DNA of 5,021 bases, from NCBI GenBank assembly GCA_001774505.1, contig MFAF01000111.1:17234-22254 (forward strand), in the 5' to 3' direction. Below the pieces are notes generated by a model. That model did not search any database. It was given only the letters and a program-made list of their open reading frames with translations, and had not been told where the DNA came from. Numbering within the stretch: the stretch's first letter is position 1; the number at the start of each line of letters is the position of its first letter. The translations under genes were made by a program, and so were the position numbers. The stretch comes from Candidatus Coatesbacteria bacterium RBG_13_66_14 (lineage in GTDB: Bacteria; RBG-13-66-14). Positions 1 through 5,021 of this stretch are shown in pieces.

Positions 1-39
1 CCGAAACCTCGACCGCCCTTCCCCAACGCGACCGGCCCC

Positions 40-630
40 CTACTCGGGGATGAGGCCCGAGAAGCCCAGGAAGGCCACGGACATGAGCCCGGCGGTGATG
101 AAGGCGATGGGCAGCCCCCGCATGGGTTTGGGCACGTTGCCGACCTCCATCCGCTCGCGCAGGCCCGCCATCAGAAGGAGCGCCAGGGTGAAGCCCACCC
201 CCGCGCCGATGGCGTGCACGGCGGACTGGAGGAAATCGAAGCCGGAGTCTATGTTGAGGACGGTGACGCCCAGGACGGCGCAGTTGGTGGTGATGAGCGG
301 CAGGAAGATGCCCAGCGCCCGGTACAGGCTGGGCACGGACTTCTGCAGGATGATCTCCACCGTCTGCACCAGGCCGGCGATGACCAGGATGAAGAAGATG
401 GTCCGCATCCAGGCCAGGTCCAGGGGGACGAGGATGAAGTAGTAGATGGGCCAGGTGACCACCGCGGCGAGGAACAGGACGAAGATGACCGCCATGCCCA
501 TGCCGAAGGCGGAATCGAACTGCTTGGAGACGCCGAGGTAGGGGCAGAGTCCCAGGTAGCGCATCAGCACGAAGTTGTTGACCAGGACCGCGCCGATGAA
601 AAGGAGGATGAGCTGGACGCCGTAACTCAT
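40..630 (-). CDS. rnfA: RnfA, membrane subunit of the Rnf complex
   Basis: Integral membrane subunit (196 aa) of the ion-translocating ferredoxin:NAD+ oxidoreductase. It is almost entirely hydrophobic and fits six transmembrane helices. Cys29, in the motif YLGLCPYLGVS, and Cys117, in TTNCAVLG, match the conserved cysteines that, with the matching pair in RnfE, hold a 2Fe-2S cluster inside the membrane (known for the RnfA/RnfE and NqrD/NqrE families). The N-terminal NNFVL and the C-terminal AFLGFSGL stretches are also typical, and the length is normal for the family. The ATG at 630-628 is preceded by GGGAGG four bases upstream, inside the end of rnfE, and overlaps the rnfE stop as ATGA, so translational coupling is likely. 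A longer open frame runs on upstream but is the out-of-frame shadow of rnfE. The gene ends in TAG at 42-40. NqrE is the main alternative; the RnfC and RnfG neighbours decide for Rnf. Confidence 0.97.
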   Translation of the reverse strand: MSYGVQLILLFIGAVLVNNFVLMRYLGLCPYLGVSKQFDSAFGMGMAVIFVLFLAAVVTWPIYYFILVPLDLAWMRTIFFILVIAGLVQTVEIILQKSVPSLYRALGIFLPLITTNCAVLGVTVLNIDSGFDFLQSAVHAIGAGVGFTLALLLMAGLRERMEVGNVPKPMRGLPIAFITAGLMSVAFLGFSGLIPE

Positions 631-1295
631 GCCGCCTCCCTGGTGGTTTCGGTGAGCCTCTGCCGCTCGGCGAGGAGTTCGTCGGGGTCTCCGACGCCCT
701 TCATTTTCTTGCGCCGGCGCCGCCAGGCGAAGTAGCCCATCAAAAAGCCGATGGTGATGAAGCCGCCCGGGGAGAGGATCATGATCGTGGCCGGCTCGAA
801 GTCGGAGCCGAAGACGGGGAGGCCGAGGAAGGTCCCGAAGCCCAGGACCTCGCGGATGGTGGCGATGACCAGCAGGGCGAAGGTGAAGCCGAGGCCCATC
901 CCCAGGCCGTCCATGAACGACCGGCTCACGTTGTTCTTCTGGGCGTAGGCCTCGGCCCGCCCCAGGATGATGCAGTTGACCACGATCAGGGGGATGAAGA
1001 TGCCGAGCGACTCGGACAGCGGCGGCAGGTACGCCTTCATCGCCAGCTCCACGATGACCACGAAGGCGGCGATGACCACGATGAATATCGGGATACGGAT
1101 GCGCGAGGGGACGAGCTTGCGGATGAGGGCGATGATGACGTTGGAGCAGACCAGGACGAAGGTCGCCGCCATGCCCATCCCCAACCCCTTCTCCACCAGG
1201 CTGGAGGTGGCCAGCGTCGGGCACAGGCCCAGGGCGATGACGAAGACCGGGTTTTCCCGGAAGAACCCCTTGGTGAACTCTTTGAAGGTGGACAA
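627..1295 (-). CDS. rnfE: RnfE, membrane subunit of the Rnf complex
   Basis: Integral membrane subunit (222 aa), partner of RnfA with opposite topology in the family. Visible marks are the N-terminal FxxENPVFV segment, Cys25 in LGLCPTLA, Cys108 in VVNCIILGRAEAYA, and LGMGLGFTFALL. The two cysteines are the expected ligands, with those of RnfA, of the membrane 2Fe-2S cluster. The last 32 residues (about 191-222) form a charged tail beginning WRRRRKKMKG, probably cytoplasmic by the positive-inside rule. The start is TTG at 1295-1293: an in-frame TAA lies five codons upstream (1310-1308), the next Met is residue 40 and would delete Cys25, and a very strong AAGGAGG site lies at good spacing. The gene follows a 336-bp gene-free gap and overlaps rnfA by 4 bp. 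NqrD is the alternative family; operon context favours Rnf. Confidence 0.97.
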   Translation of the reverse strand: MSTFKEFTKGFFRENPVFVIALGLCPTLATSSLVEKGLGMGMAATFVLVCSNVIIALIRKLVPSRIRIPIFIVVIAAFVVIVELAMKAYLPPLSESLGIFIPLIVVNCIILGRAEAYAQKNNVSRSFMDGLGMGLGFTFALLVIATIREVLGFGTFLGLPVFGSDFEPATIMILSPGGFITIGFLMGYFAWRRRRKKMKGVGDPDELLAERQRLTETTREAA

Positions 1296-1302
1296 GGCCG
1301 CT

Positions 1303-1316
1303 CCTCCTTAAGGAGG
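1303..1316 (-). promoter_or_regulatory. rnfE ribosome-binding site inside a perfect 14-bp palindrome
   Basis: The minus strand reads CCTCCTTAAGGAGG, a perfect palindrome, followed by AGCGGCC and the TTG start of rnfE. The 3' half is a full-strength Shine-Dalgarno sequence seven bases from the start. The 5' half, with the preceding bases (ACCTCCTTA), copies the 3' tail of bacterial 16S rRNA. In the mRNA the two halves could pair as a 5-bp CCUCC/GGAGG stem with a UUAA loop and hide the site. The palindrome is read directly from the sequence; occlusion is inference. It also serves to fix the TTG start. Confidence 0.7.
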
Positions 1317-1324
1317 TATTTCCC

Positions 1325-1369
1325 TAAGGTTCACCGTCCGTAAACGGACCGAGAAGATGGTGAACCTTA
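1325..1369 (-). promoter_or_regulatory. Nested stem-loop in the leader of rnfE
   Basis: An 11-bp perfect inverted repeat (TAAGGTTCACC at 1325-1335 against GGTGAACCTTA at 1359-1369) encloses an inner inverted repeat GTCCG-TAAA-CGGAC (1336-1349) that abuts the left arm, leaving a 9-base one-sided bulge (1350-1358). The minus-strand transcript would carry this stem 8 bases before the palindromic ribosome-binding site of rnfE. No U-run follows it on the minus strand, so it does not look like a terminator of this operon. On the plus strand it is followed by TTATTAATTT, which is only weakly terminator-like, and there is no plus-strand gene to end. A role in mRNA stability or in control of rnfE-rnfA translation is possible. 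Confidence 0.55.
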
Positions 1370-1482
1370 TTAATTTGGCAGACAGGACAAGGCGTGTTTG
1401 CCGGTGCCCTCCGCAGGGCGGGTTTTCCCTTCGGGCGCATATACCCGACCCCGCCGCGCTTCAACGCCAACGTCCCCTTTTC

Positions 1483-1503
1483 GGCGGGGATGGAATCCCC
1501 GCC
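1483..1503. repeat. Intergenic hairpin, 9-bp stem with 3-base loop
   Basis: GGCGGGGAT and ATCCCCGCC pair perfectly around a GGA loop, and CCTAC follows directly on the plus strand. Read on the minus strand, GTAGG leads into the G-rich arm. The same arrangement, GTAGGG before a GC-rich perfect stem, occurs in the rnfC-rnfD gap at 3625-3650, which suggests members of one interspersed repeat family. No U-run follows it, so it is not a standard terminator. Confidence 0.5.
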
Positions 1504-1631
1504 CTACATCGCCTCATGCCTCGACCGCAATGAGGGATGAATTTTACTGCACCCCTCGCTCGAACACCCAACCGGCCCCCGACGACTGCTTCGCGGTTTC
1601 TTCAGTTTGTCCCCCTACCGGCCCAACCCCC

Positions 1632-2285
1632 CTAGCGGGGGATGTCGGTGCGGGCCAGGAAGGCGGTCACGCCCTCGCGCACGCCGTCGGTGAAGGCGCG
1701 GCTGGTGATGGTGGCGCCGGTGATGGCGGCGACCTGGTCGCGCTCGGGGTCGGCGGCGGCGCCCTTCACCAGTTCAAGCGAGTCGGCGTGGAGGCCCAGG
1801 TACTGGGCCTGATACCAGGGTTTCGGCGGCGGACCCGCGGGGCCCGCCGTACCGGAAAAAAGCCCGCCGATGGCGGTCCACAGCGTCCCCTCGATGCGGA
1901 TCTCGTTGACCCGCTCGCCCAGGCCCGGCGTCTCGGCCTGCTTGAGGACGCTGGTGCCGGTGATGATCCCGTCCGGCGTGAAGCCGGCCATGATCTCCAG
2001 GGTCGAGGAGTAGCCCTTGCCGTAGCAGACGATGGCGTATCCGAGAACCGTCCCGGAGGCGTCGCGGGCGACGAAGTAGTCGGGGACCTCCAGGCCGTTC
2101 TCGGTTTTGTTGACGGCCTCGGTGAGGTCGCCCTCGGCCCCCTCGGGGAGGACCCCCGCCACGGCGTCCAGGACCTTGGCCTGCTCCTGGGCCGCGATGG
2201 TGTCCTTGGTCACCGAGTAGACCAGGCCCAGCGCCGCGGCGATGACCGCCGTCGCGACGAAGAGGGTGATGCCCAGCTTAAGCAC
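1632..2285 (-). CDS. rnfG: RnfG, covalent-FMN subunit of the Rnf complex
   Basis: Membrane-anchored flavoprotein subunit (217 aa). One N-terminal transmembrane helix (about residues 4-24) is followed by an extracytoplasmic FMN-binding domain. The flavinylation motif ITGATITS predicts Thr192 as the residue that ApbE links to FMN by a phosphoester bond. ETPGLGE (118-124), conserved in RnfG/NqrC, is also present. Two oddities: the Asp usually found six residues before the modified Thr is Ala186 here, and a Gly/Pro-rich stretch (about 141-156, ending in PPPKPW) lies between the two conserved motifs. The start is GTG at 2285-2283, set inside the end of rnfD with an 8-bp overlap and a G-rich weak ribosome-binding site, so coupling to rnfD is likely. 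The gene ends in TAG at 1634-1632. NqrC is the alternative, less likely given the neighbours. Confidence 0.96.
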   Translation of the reverse strand: MLKLGITLFVATAVIAAALGLVYSVTKDTIAAQEQAKVLDAVAGVLPEGAEGDLTEAVNKTENGLEVPDYFVARDASGTVLGYAIVCYGKGYSSTLEIMAGFTPDGIITGTSVLKQAETPGLGERVNEIRIEGTLWTAIGGLFSGTAGPAGPPPKPWYQAQYLGLHADSLELVKGAAADPERDQVAAITGATITSRAFTDGVREGVTAFLARTDIPR

Positions 2286-3534
2286 GTCCGGCCCCCTTTT
2301 CCCCGAAGAACTTGGGCACGGTGAAGCGGTCCACCAGCGGCACGGCGGCGTTCATCAGAAGGATGGAGTAGCTCACGCCCTCGGGGTATCCGCCCCACAG
2401 GCGGATCACCGAGGCGAGGATCCCGCAGCCGACGCCGAAGATCCAGCGCCCCTTCTTCGTCACCGGGCTGGTGACCATGTCGGTGGCCATGAAGAGCGCC
2501 CCGAGCATCAAGCCGCCCGCCAGGAGGTGGAAGAGCCCGGTCCACACGCCTCCCACCCAGCCGAAGACGGTCATGAAGACGGCCACGGAGGCCAGGTAGC
2601 CCACGGGGACGCGCCAGTCCGCGATGCCCTTTATCACGAGCACGAGGGCGCCGATCAGGAGGAGGACGGCGCTGGTCTCGCCGATGCAGCCGCCGACGTC
2701 TCCCAGGGCGAGCTTGCCGAGGCCCTCGGCCCCGGTGAGCTGGGCCACGACGGCCTTGGCCTGGGCCAGCGCCTCGGGGGCGGCGCCGGGATTGGCGAAG
2801 GTGGCCGCGGCGTCCTTCATCACCGCCAGCGGCGTCGCCGTGGAGACGGCGTCCACCGTCGTGCCGGAGAGGTTGGCCAGGTGCGGCAGCGCCCGGGCGC
2901 CCTCGGCGTGGGAGTACCAGTCCGTGGTCATGTGCACCGGCCAGGCCGCCAGGAGCACCGCCCGCCCGATGAGCGCCGGGTTGAACAGGTTGTACCCGAG
3001 GCCCCCGAAGGCCTGCTTGGCGATGGCGATGGCCGCGAAGCTGCCCACCACCGGCAGCCACCACGGCACGTAGTAGGGAAGGTTGAAGGCGAGAAGGACC
3101 CCGGTCACCACCGCCGAGCAGTCCCTGACGGTCAGCGGCTTCTTGGTGGCGAGCTGAATGGCGGCCTCGAAGACCACCGCGCTCACCGCGGCCACGGCCA
3201 CCAGCATTAAAGACCGCCAGCCCTGGAACCACACCGCCCCCGCCAGCGCGGGCAACAAAGCGATCAGGACCCAGCGCATGATTTTGGCGGTGTCCTCGGG
3301 GCTTTTCAGGTGCGGGGCGCTGGAGACGGAGAGCCGGTAGGCCTTCCCCGGCTCCTTCTCCTTCTTGGGCGCGGTCGCGGGCGCGGGCGTAGGCTGAGCC
3401 TTAGCCTTGGCTTTGGGCGTAGGCTTGGCCTTGTCCGCGGGCTCGGGCGCGGCCTCGGCCTTGTCCGCAGGCTCCGGTTTATCCCCACCCTCCTCGGACG
3501 TCCCCCCGGCCTGGATGTCGTCGTCTTTGGGCAT
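2278..3534 (-). CDS. rnfD: RnfD, covalent-FMN membrane subunit of the Rnf complex
   Basis: Polytopic membrane subunit (418 aa) of the RnfD/NqrB family. The family-like part begins near residue 67 with LSVSSAPHLKS and ALLPAL, followed by about nine or ten hydrophobic helices. NLPYYVPWWLPVVG (151-164), GGLGYNLFNPALIGRA (177-192) and FMATDMVTSPVT (348-359) are characteristic. In DAVSTATPL (228-236) Thr234 is the predicted FMN-linked threonine, and Asp228 of the ApbE recognition motif is present. Residues 1-66 form an unusual extension rich in Lys, Ala and Pro, with PEPADKA repeated at 20-26 and 30-36. The ATG at 3534-3532 has an in-frame stop eight codons upstream (3558-3556), and no other ATG, GTG or TTG was noticed before Met86, which lies at the first helix, so the extension is not easily removed by moving the start. 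The ribosome-binding site is poor (AGAAGG only two bases away). It follows a 248-bp gap and overlaps rnfG. Confidence 0.97.
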   Translation of the reverse strand: MPKDDDIQAGGTSEEGGDKPEPADKAEAAPEPADKAKPTPKAKAKAQPTPAPATAPKKEKEPGKAYRLSVSSAPHLKSPEDTAKIMRWVLIALLPALAGAVWFQGWRSLMLVAVAAVSAVVFEAAIQLATKKPLTVRDCSAVVTGVLLAFNLPYYVPWWLPVVGSFAAIAIAKQAFGGLGYNLFNPALIGRAVLLAAWPVHMTTDWYSHAEGARALPHLANLSGTTVDAVSTATPLAVMKDAAATFANPGAAPEALAQAKAVVAQLTGAEGLGKLALGDVGGCIGETSAVLLLIGALVLVIKGIADWRVPVGYLASVAVFMTVFGWVGGVWTGLFHLLAGGLMLGALFMATDMVTSPVTKKGRWIFGVGCGILASVIRLWGGYPEGVSYSILLMNAAVPLVDRFTVPKFFGEKGAGRA

Positions 3535-3560
3535 GACCTTCTGCTTCGAATCAGTTTAGG

Positions 3561-3571
3561 GGTGTAACACC
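3561..3571. promoter_or_regulatory. Dyad GGTGTAACACC upstream of rnfD
   Basis: A perfect 5-bp dyad around one central base lies 27 bp before the rnfD start. It is bracketed by CTTCGA (3544-3549) and TCGAAG (3573-3578), which are also complementary. The single-base centre cannot form an RNA hairpin, so a DNA-binding site is the more natural reading for the inner dyad; the outer pair could form a 6-bp RNA stem. It does not match the Rex-type TTGTGAA-N4-TTCACAA pattern. A chance match of this length is quite possible. Confidence 0.25.
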
Positions 3572-3591
3572 ATCGAAGGCTCTGCTCTTAA

Positions 3592-3675
3592 CCTCTGCGC
3601 GGAAGTGACGGCCGTCCCTTCCACGGGCGACCGTGGACGGTCGCCCCTACGGCGTTTTCCACGGCACCGCAGAGG
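3592..3675. repeat. Nested palindromic intergenic element, about 84 bp
   Basis: Four pairs of complementary segments sit inside each other: CCTCTGCG (3592-3599) with CGCAGAGG (3668-3675); GGAA (3601-3604) with TTCC (3657-3660); GCCGT (3611-3615) with ACGGC (3649-3653); and a perfect inner palindrome of 10-bp arms, GGGCGACCGT (3625-3634) with ACGGTCGCCC (3637-3646). The ends behave like terminal inverted repeats of a small non-coding element, similar in style to REP or MITE sequences. I see no convincing target-site duplication and no coding capacity. In the transcript it would fold into a long imperfect hairpin between rnfC and rnfD, which could affect processing or the relative amounts of the two messages. 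Confidence 0.6.
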
Positions 3676-3782
3676 AAACGGGCGCGGTTTCATCTACGGA
3701 CGCTCGTTGAATCACACTGCCTCCGCTCCAGGCCCCCTCGACCCTCCCGGCGCAACCTCACCGGACCGCCGGCCGCGGGACT

Positions 3783-5021
3783 CTAGGCCCCCCTGGCCCT
3801 CTCGGCGCGGCGCTTGAGTATCGCCGGCTTGGAGACCTTGATGGACTGGACCAGGTGCCGCCTCGCCGGGCAGACGTAGGCGCAGGAGCCGCACTCGATG
3901 CAGTCCCCCGCGCCGTTGGCCTCGGCCTTGTCGAGCTTGCCCGCCTCGGAGAAGGTGGCGGCCTCGCAGGGCACCAGCTTCATGGGGCAGGTGTCCACGC
4001 ACCGGGCGCAGCGGATGCAGGGGCCGGCGATGAAGTCCTCGGGCCGCGGCGGCGGCAGGAACAGCACCCCCGACGTGCCCTTGGTCACCGGGACGTCGAA
4101 GCGGTGCTGGGCCAGGCCCATCATGGGCCCGCCGAGGATGAACCGCGCGGCGTCGTCGGTGAGCCCGCCGCAGCGCTCGAGGAGCTCGCCCACCGGCGTG
4201 CCCACCTTGACCCACAGGTTTTTGGGCTCCTTGACGATGGGGCCGGTGACGGTCACCGCGCGCTCGACGAGCGGACGGCCGTTCGCCACCGCGTCCCACA
4301 CCGCGTAGGCCGTGCCCACGTTCTGGACCAGGACCTTCACCTGGAACGGCAGCCCGCCCACGGGGACCTCGCGCCCGGTGACGGCCTTGATGAGCTGCTT
4401 CTCCGCCCCCTGCGGGTACTTGACCCGGCACACGGCGACGTTGATTTGAGCCGCGTGGCGCGTCAGCTCCTCAAGGTGTTTTATGGCGTCCGGCTTGTTG
4501 GCCTCGATGCCGATGAAGCCCCGCTGGGCGCCGGTGATTTTCAAAAGAATCTTCAGGCCCTTGACGATCTCCTCGCCCTTGGCGAGCATGAGCTGGTGGT
4601 CGCAGGTGAGGAAGGGCTCGCACTCGGCGCCGTTGAGGATGACCGTGTCGAAGGCGTGGCCCTTGGGGGGTACGACTTTGACGTGGGTGGGAAAGGCGGC
4701 GCCGCCCATGCCGACCAGCCCCGCGTCCCGGATCCGCTCCACCAGCTTCTCCACCGGCGTCCGGTCCAGGTCGGTGATGGGCTCCATCAGTTCCCATTCG
4801 TCCGTCTCGGCGGGCTCGATGACCACCGCCGGCTGGTCCCCGCTCAGGCAGTGGGGACGGTCCGCGACCGCCTTGACGGTGCCGGAAACCGGGGAGTGGA
4901 CCGGGGCGGAGACGAAGCCCGAGGGCTCGCCCACCATCTGCCCGGCCTTGACGACGGCGCCCTTCTCGACCACGGGTTTCGCCGGGGCGCCGATGTGCTG
5001 CGACAGGGGGATGACGACCTC
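3783..5021 (-). CDS. rnfC: RnfC, NADH/flavin and 4Fe-4S subunit (5' end missing)
   Basis: Cytoplasmic-face subunit that exchanges electrons with NAD(H). The frame is open to the window edge, giving 412 residues, and reads VVIPLSQHIGAPAKP before the GTG at 4973, so that GTG is internal and roughly 30-40 N-terminal residues lie outside. Domain order in the visible part: a lipoyl-like sandwich (about 5-55, with HSPVSGTV); an NADH/FMN-binding region related to NuoF/Nqo1, with GMGGAAFP (104-111) and NGAECEP (130-136); YPQGAEKQLI (203-212); an SLBB-type segment (about 256-306); and two 4Fe-4S motifs, Cys335-338-341-345 and Cys374-377-380-384. It ends soon after the second motif in an Arg/Ala-rich tail and lacks the long Ala-rich C-terminal repeats of E. 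coli RsxC. It is the first visible gene of the operon and is separated from rnfD by 248 bp. Paired 4Fe-4S motifs exclude NqrA. Confidence 0.97.
   Translation of the reverse strand, partial: EVVIPLSQHIGAPAKPVVEKGAVVKAGQMVGEPSGFVSAPVHSPVSGTVKAVADRPHCLSGDQPAVVIEPAETDEWELMEPITDLDRTPVEKLVERIRDAGLVGMGGAAFPTHVKVVPPKGHAFDTVILNGAECEPFLTCDHQLMLAKGEEIVKGLKILLKITGAQRGFIGIEANKPDAIKHLEELTRHAAQINVAVCRVKYPQGAEKQLIKAVTGREVPVGGLPFQVKVLVQNVGTAYAVWDAVANGRPLVERAVTVTGPIVKEPKNLWVKVGTPVGELLERCGGLTDDAARFILGGPMMGLAQHRFDVPVTKGTSGVLFLPPPRPEDFIAGPCIRCARCVDTCPMKLVPCEAATFSEAGKLDKAEANGAGDCIECGSCAYVCPARRHLVQSIKVSKPAILKRRAERARGA

Larger units (their letters stand above)
1296..1631. other. Gene-free gap between rnfG and rnfE, rich in inverted repeats
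   Basis: This 336-bp stretch interrupts an otherwise tight operon and holds no credible gene. From the rnfG side it contains a C5/G5 inverted repeat at the rnfG stop (1628-1641), a 6-bp stem with a 12-base loop (1512-1517/1530-1535), a 9-bp stem (1483-1491/1495-1503), a 5-bp stem (1406-1410/1415-1419), a nested stem (1325-1369) and the palindromic ribosome-binding site of rnfE (1303-1316). An AT-rich patch on the minus strand around 1367-1378 includes TAATAA and could be a -10 element, but I find no -35 hexamer at normal spacing, so I do not call a promoter. No U-run follows any stem on the minus strand, so there is no clear intrinsic terminator. Confidence 0.8.
3535..3782. other. Gene-free gap between rnfC and rnfD
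   Basis: This 248-bp stretch holds no credible gene on either strand. Its centre is a nested palindrome (3592-3675). Nearer rnfD lies a small dyad (3561-3571) flanked by a second inverted repeat (3544-3549/3573-3578). The part next to rnfC (3676-3782) shows only GC-rich sequence and no structure I trust. I find no promoter with both hexamers at normal spacing and no hairpin followed by a U-run on the minus strand. Confidence 0.8.

Noticed and set aside
1..39. Start of rnfB after rnfA
   Set aside because: The 39 bases contain a G-rich stretch that could be a ribosome-binding site, but no start codon with recognisable RnfB sequence is visible, so rnfB is only expected, not seen.
1355..1395. 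Promoter for rnfE-rnfA on the minus strand, with TTGTCC as -35 and TAATAA as -10
   Set aside because: The spacer is only about 12 bases, and no better -35 lies at 16-18 bases from the AT-rich patch.
1406..1424. GCCCT-CCGC-AGGGC stem followed by GGGTTTT on the plus strand, as a plus-strand terminator
   Set aside because: The T-run is only four bases and set off by GGG, and no plus-strand gene precedes it.
1324..1440. 38-codon minus-strand open frame in the rnfG-rnfE gap, containing a CPVC motif
   Set aside because: It runs through the hairpin sequences, has only a weak G-rich stretch upstream, and one CxxC is not enough to support a real small protein.
1627..1641. C-run/G-run inverted repeat overlapping the rnfG stop, as a terminator
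   Set aside because: The stem is five G-C pairs with a TAGC loop, but what follows on the minus strand is GGTTGGGCC with no U-run, and the last bases are constrained by coding.
2242..3210. Long plus-strand open frames, including 2242-3210, 1398-2324 and 214-735
   Set aside because: They lie opposite or across recognised rnf genes, their translations are low-complexity (G, H, D, E, R rich) without family motifs, and GC-rich coding sequence commonly leaves such frames open on the other strand.
40..5021. Na+-NQR (nqrA-F) operon instead of Rnf
   Set aside because: The first gene has NuoF-like flavin/NADH motifs and two CxxCxxCxxxCP clusters, as in RnfC; NqrA lacks them. No NqrF is present, and the order C-D-G-E-A is that of Rnf.

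Overview
The window holds most of one operon on the minus strand that encodes the Rnf complex, a membrane-bound ion-translocating ferredoxin:NAD+ oxidoreductase. Read in the direction of transcription (right to left), the order is rnfC (5' end cut off by the window edge), rnfD, rnfG, rnfE, rnfA. This is the CDGEA order seen in clostridial and Thermotoga-type rnfCDGEAB operons, not the ABCDGE order of gammaproteobacteria. rnfB would be expected just beyond position 1, but none of it is visible. The long plus-strand open frames are GC-driven shadows of these genes.

Layout: 1-39 is non-coding sequence after rnfA; 40-630 rnfA; 627-1295 rnfE (ATGA overlap with rnfA); 1296-1631 a gene-free gap with several inverted repeats; 1632-2285 rnfG; 2278-3534 rnfD (8-bp overlap with rnfG); 3535-3782 a second gene-free gap centred on a nested palindrome; 3783-5021 rnfC. 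The operon is therefore split into C, the overlapping pair D-G, and the overlapping pair E-A, separated by two gaps of 248 and 336 bp that are rich in hairpins.

How the genes work together: RnfC carries NADH/flavin-binding and two 4Fe-4S motifs on the cytoplasmic side. RnfD and RnfG are the two subunits that carry covalent FMN, and each has a recognisable flavinylation threonine. RnfE and RnfA are the paired six-helix membrane proteins whose cysteines hold a shared 2Fe-2S cluster. With RnfB, which takes electrons from ferredoxin, they move electrons between ferredoxin and NAD and pump Na+ or H+.

Organism: a GC-rich anaerobic or facultatively anaerobic bacterium is most likely. Low-similarity GC-rich protein sequences and hairpin repeats of the form GTAGGG-stem-loop-stem between genes remind me of uncultivated candidate-phylum genomes assembled from metagenomes, but this placement is a guess. 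I see no undescribed enzyme system. The points worth a second look are the intergenic palindromes, a ribosome-binding site embedded in a perfect palindrome in front of a TTG start, and a Lys/Ala/Pro-rich N-terminal extension on RnfD.
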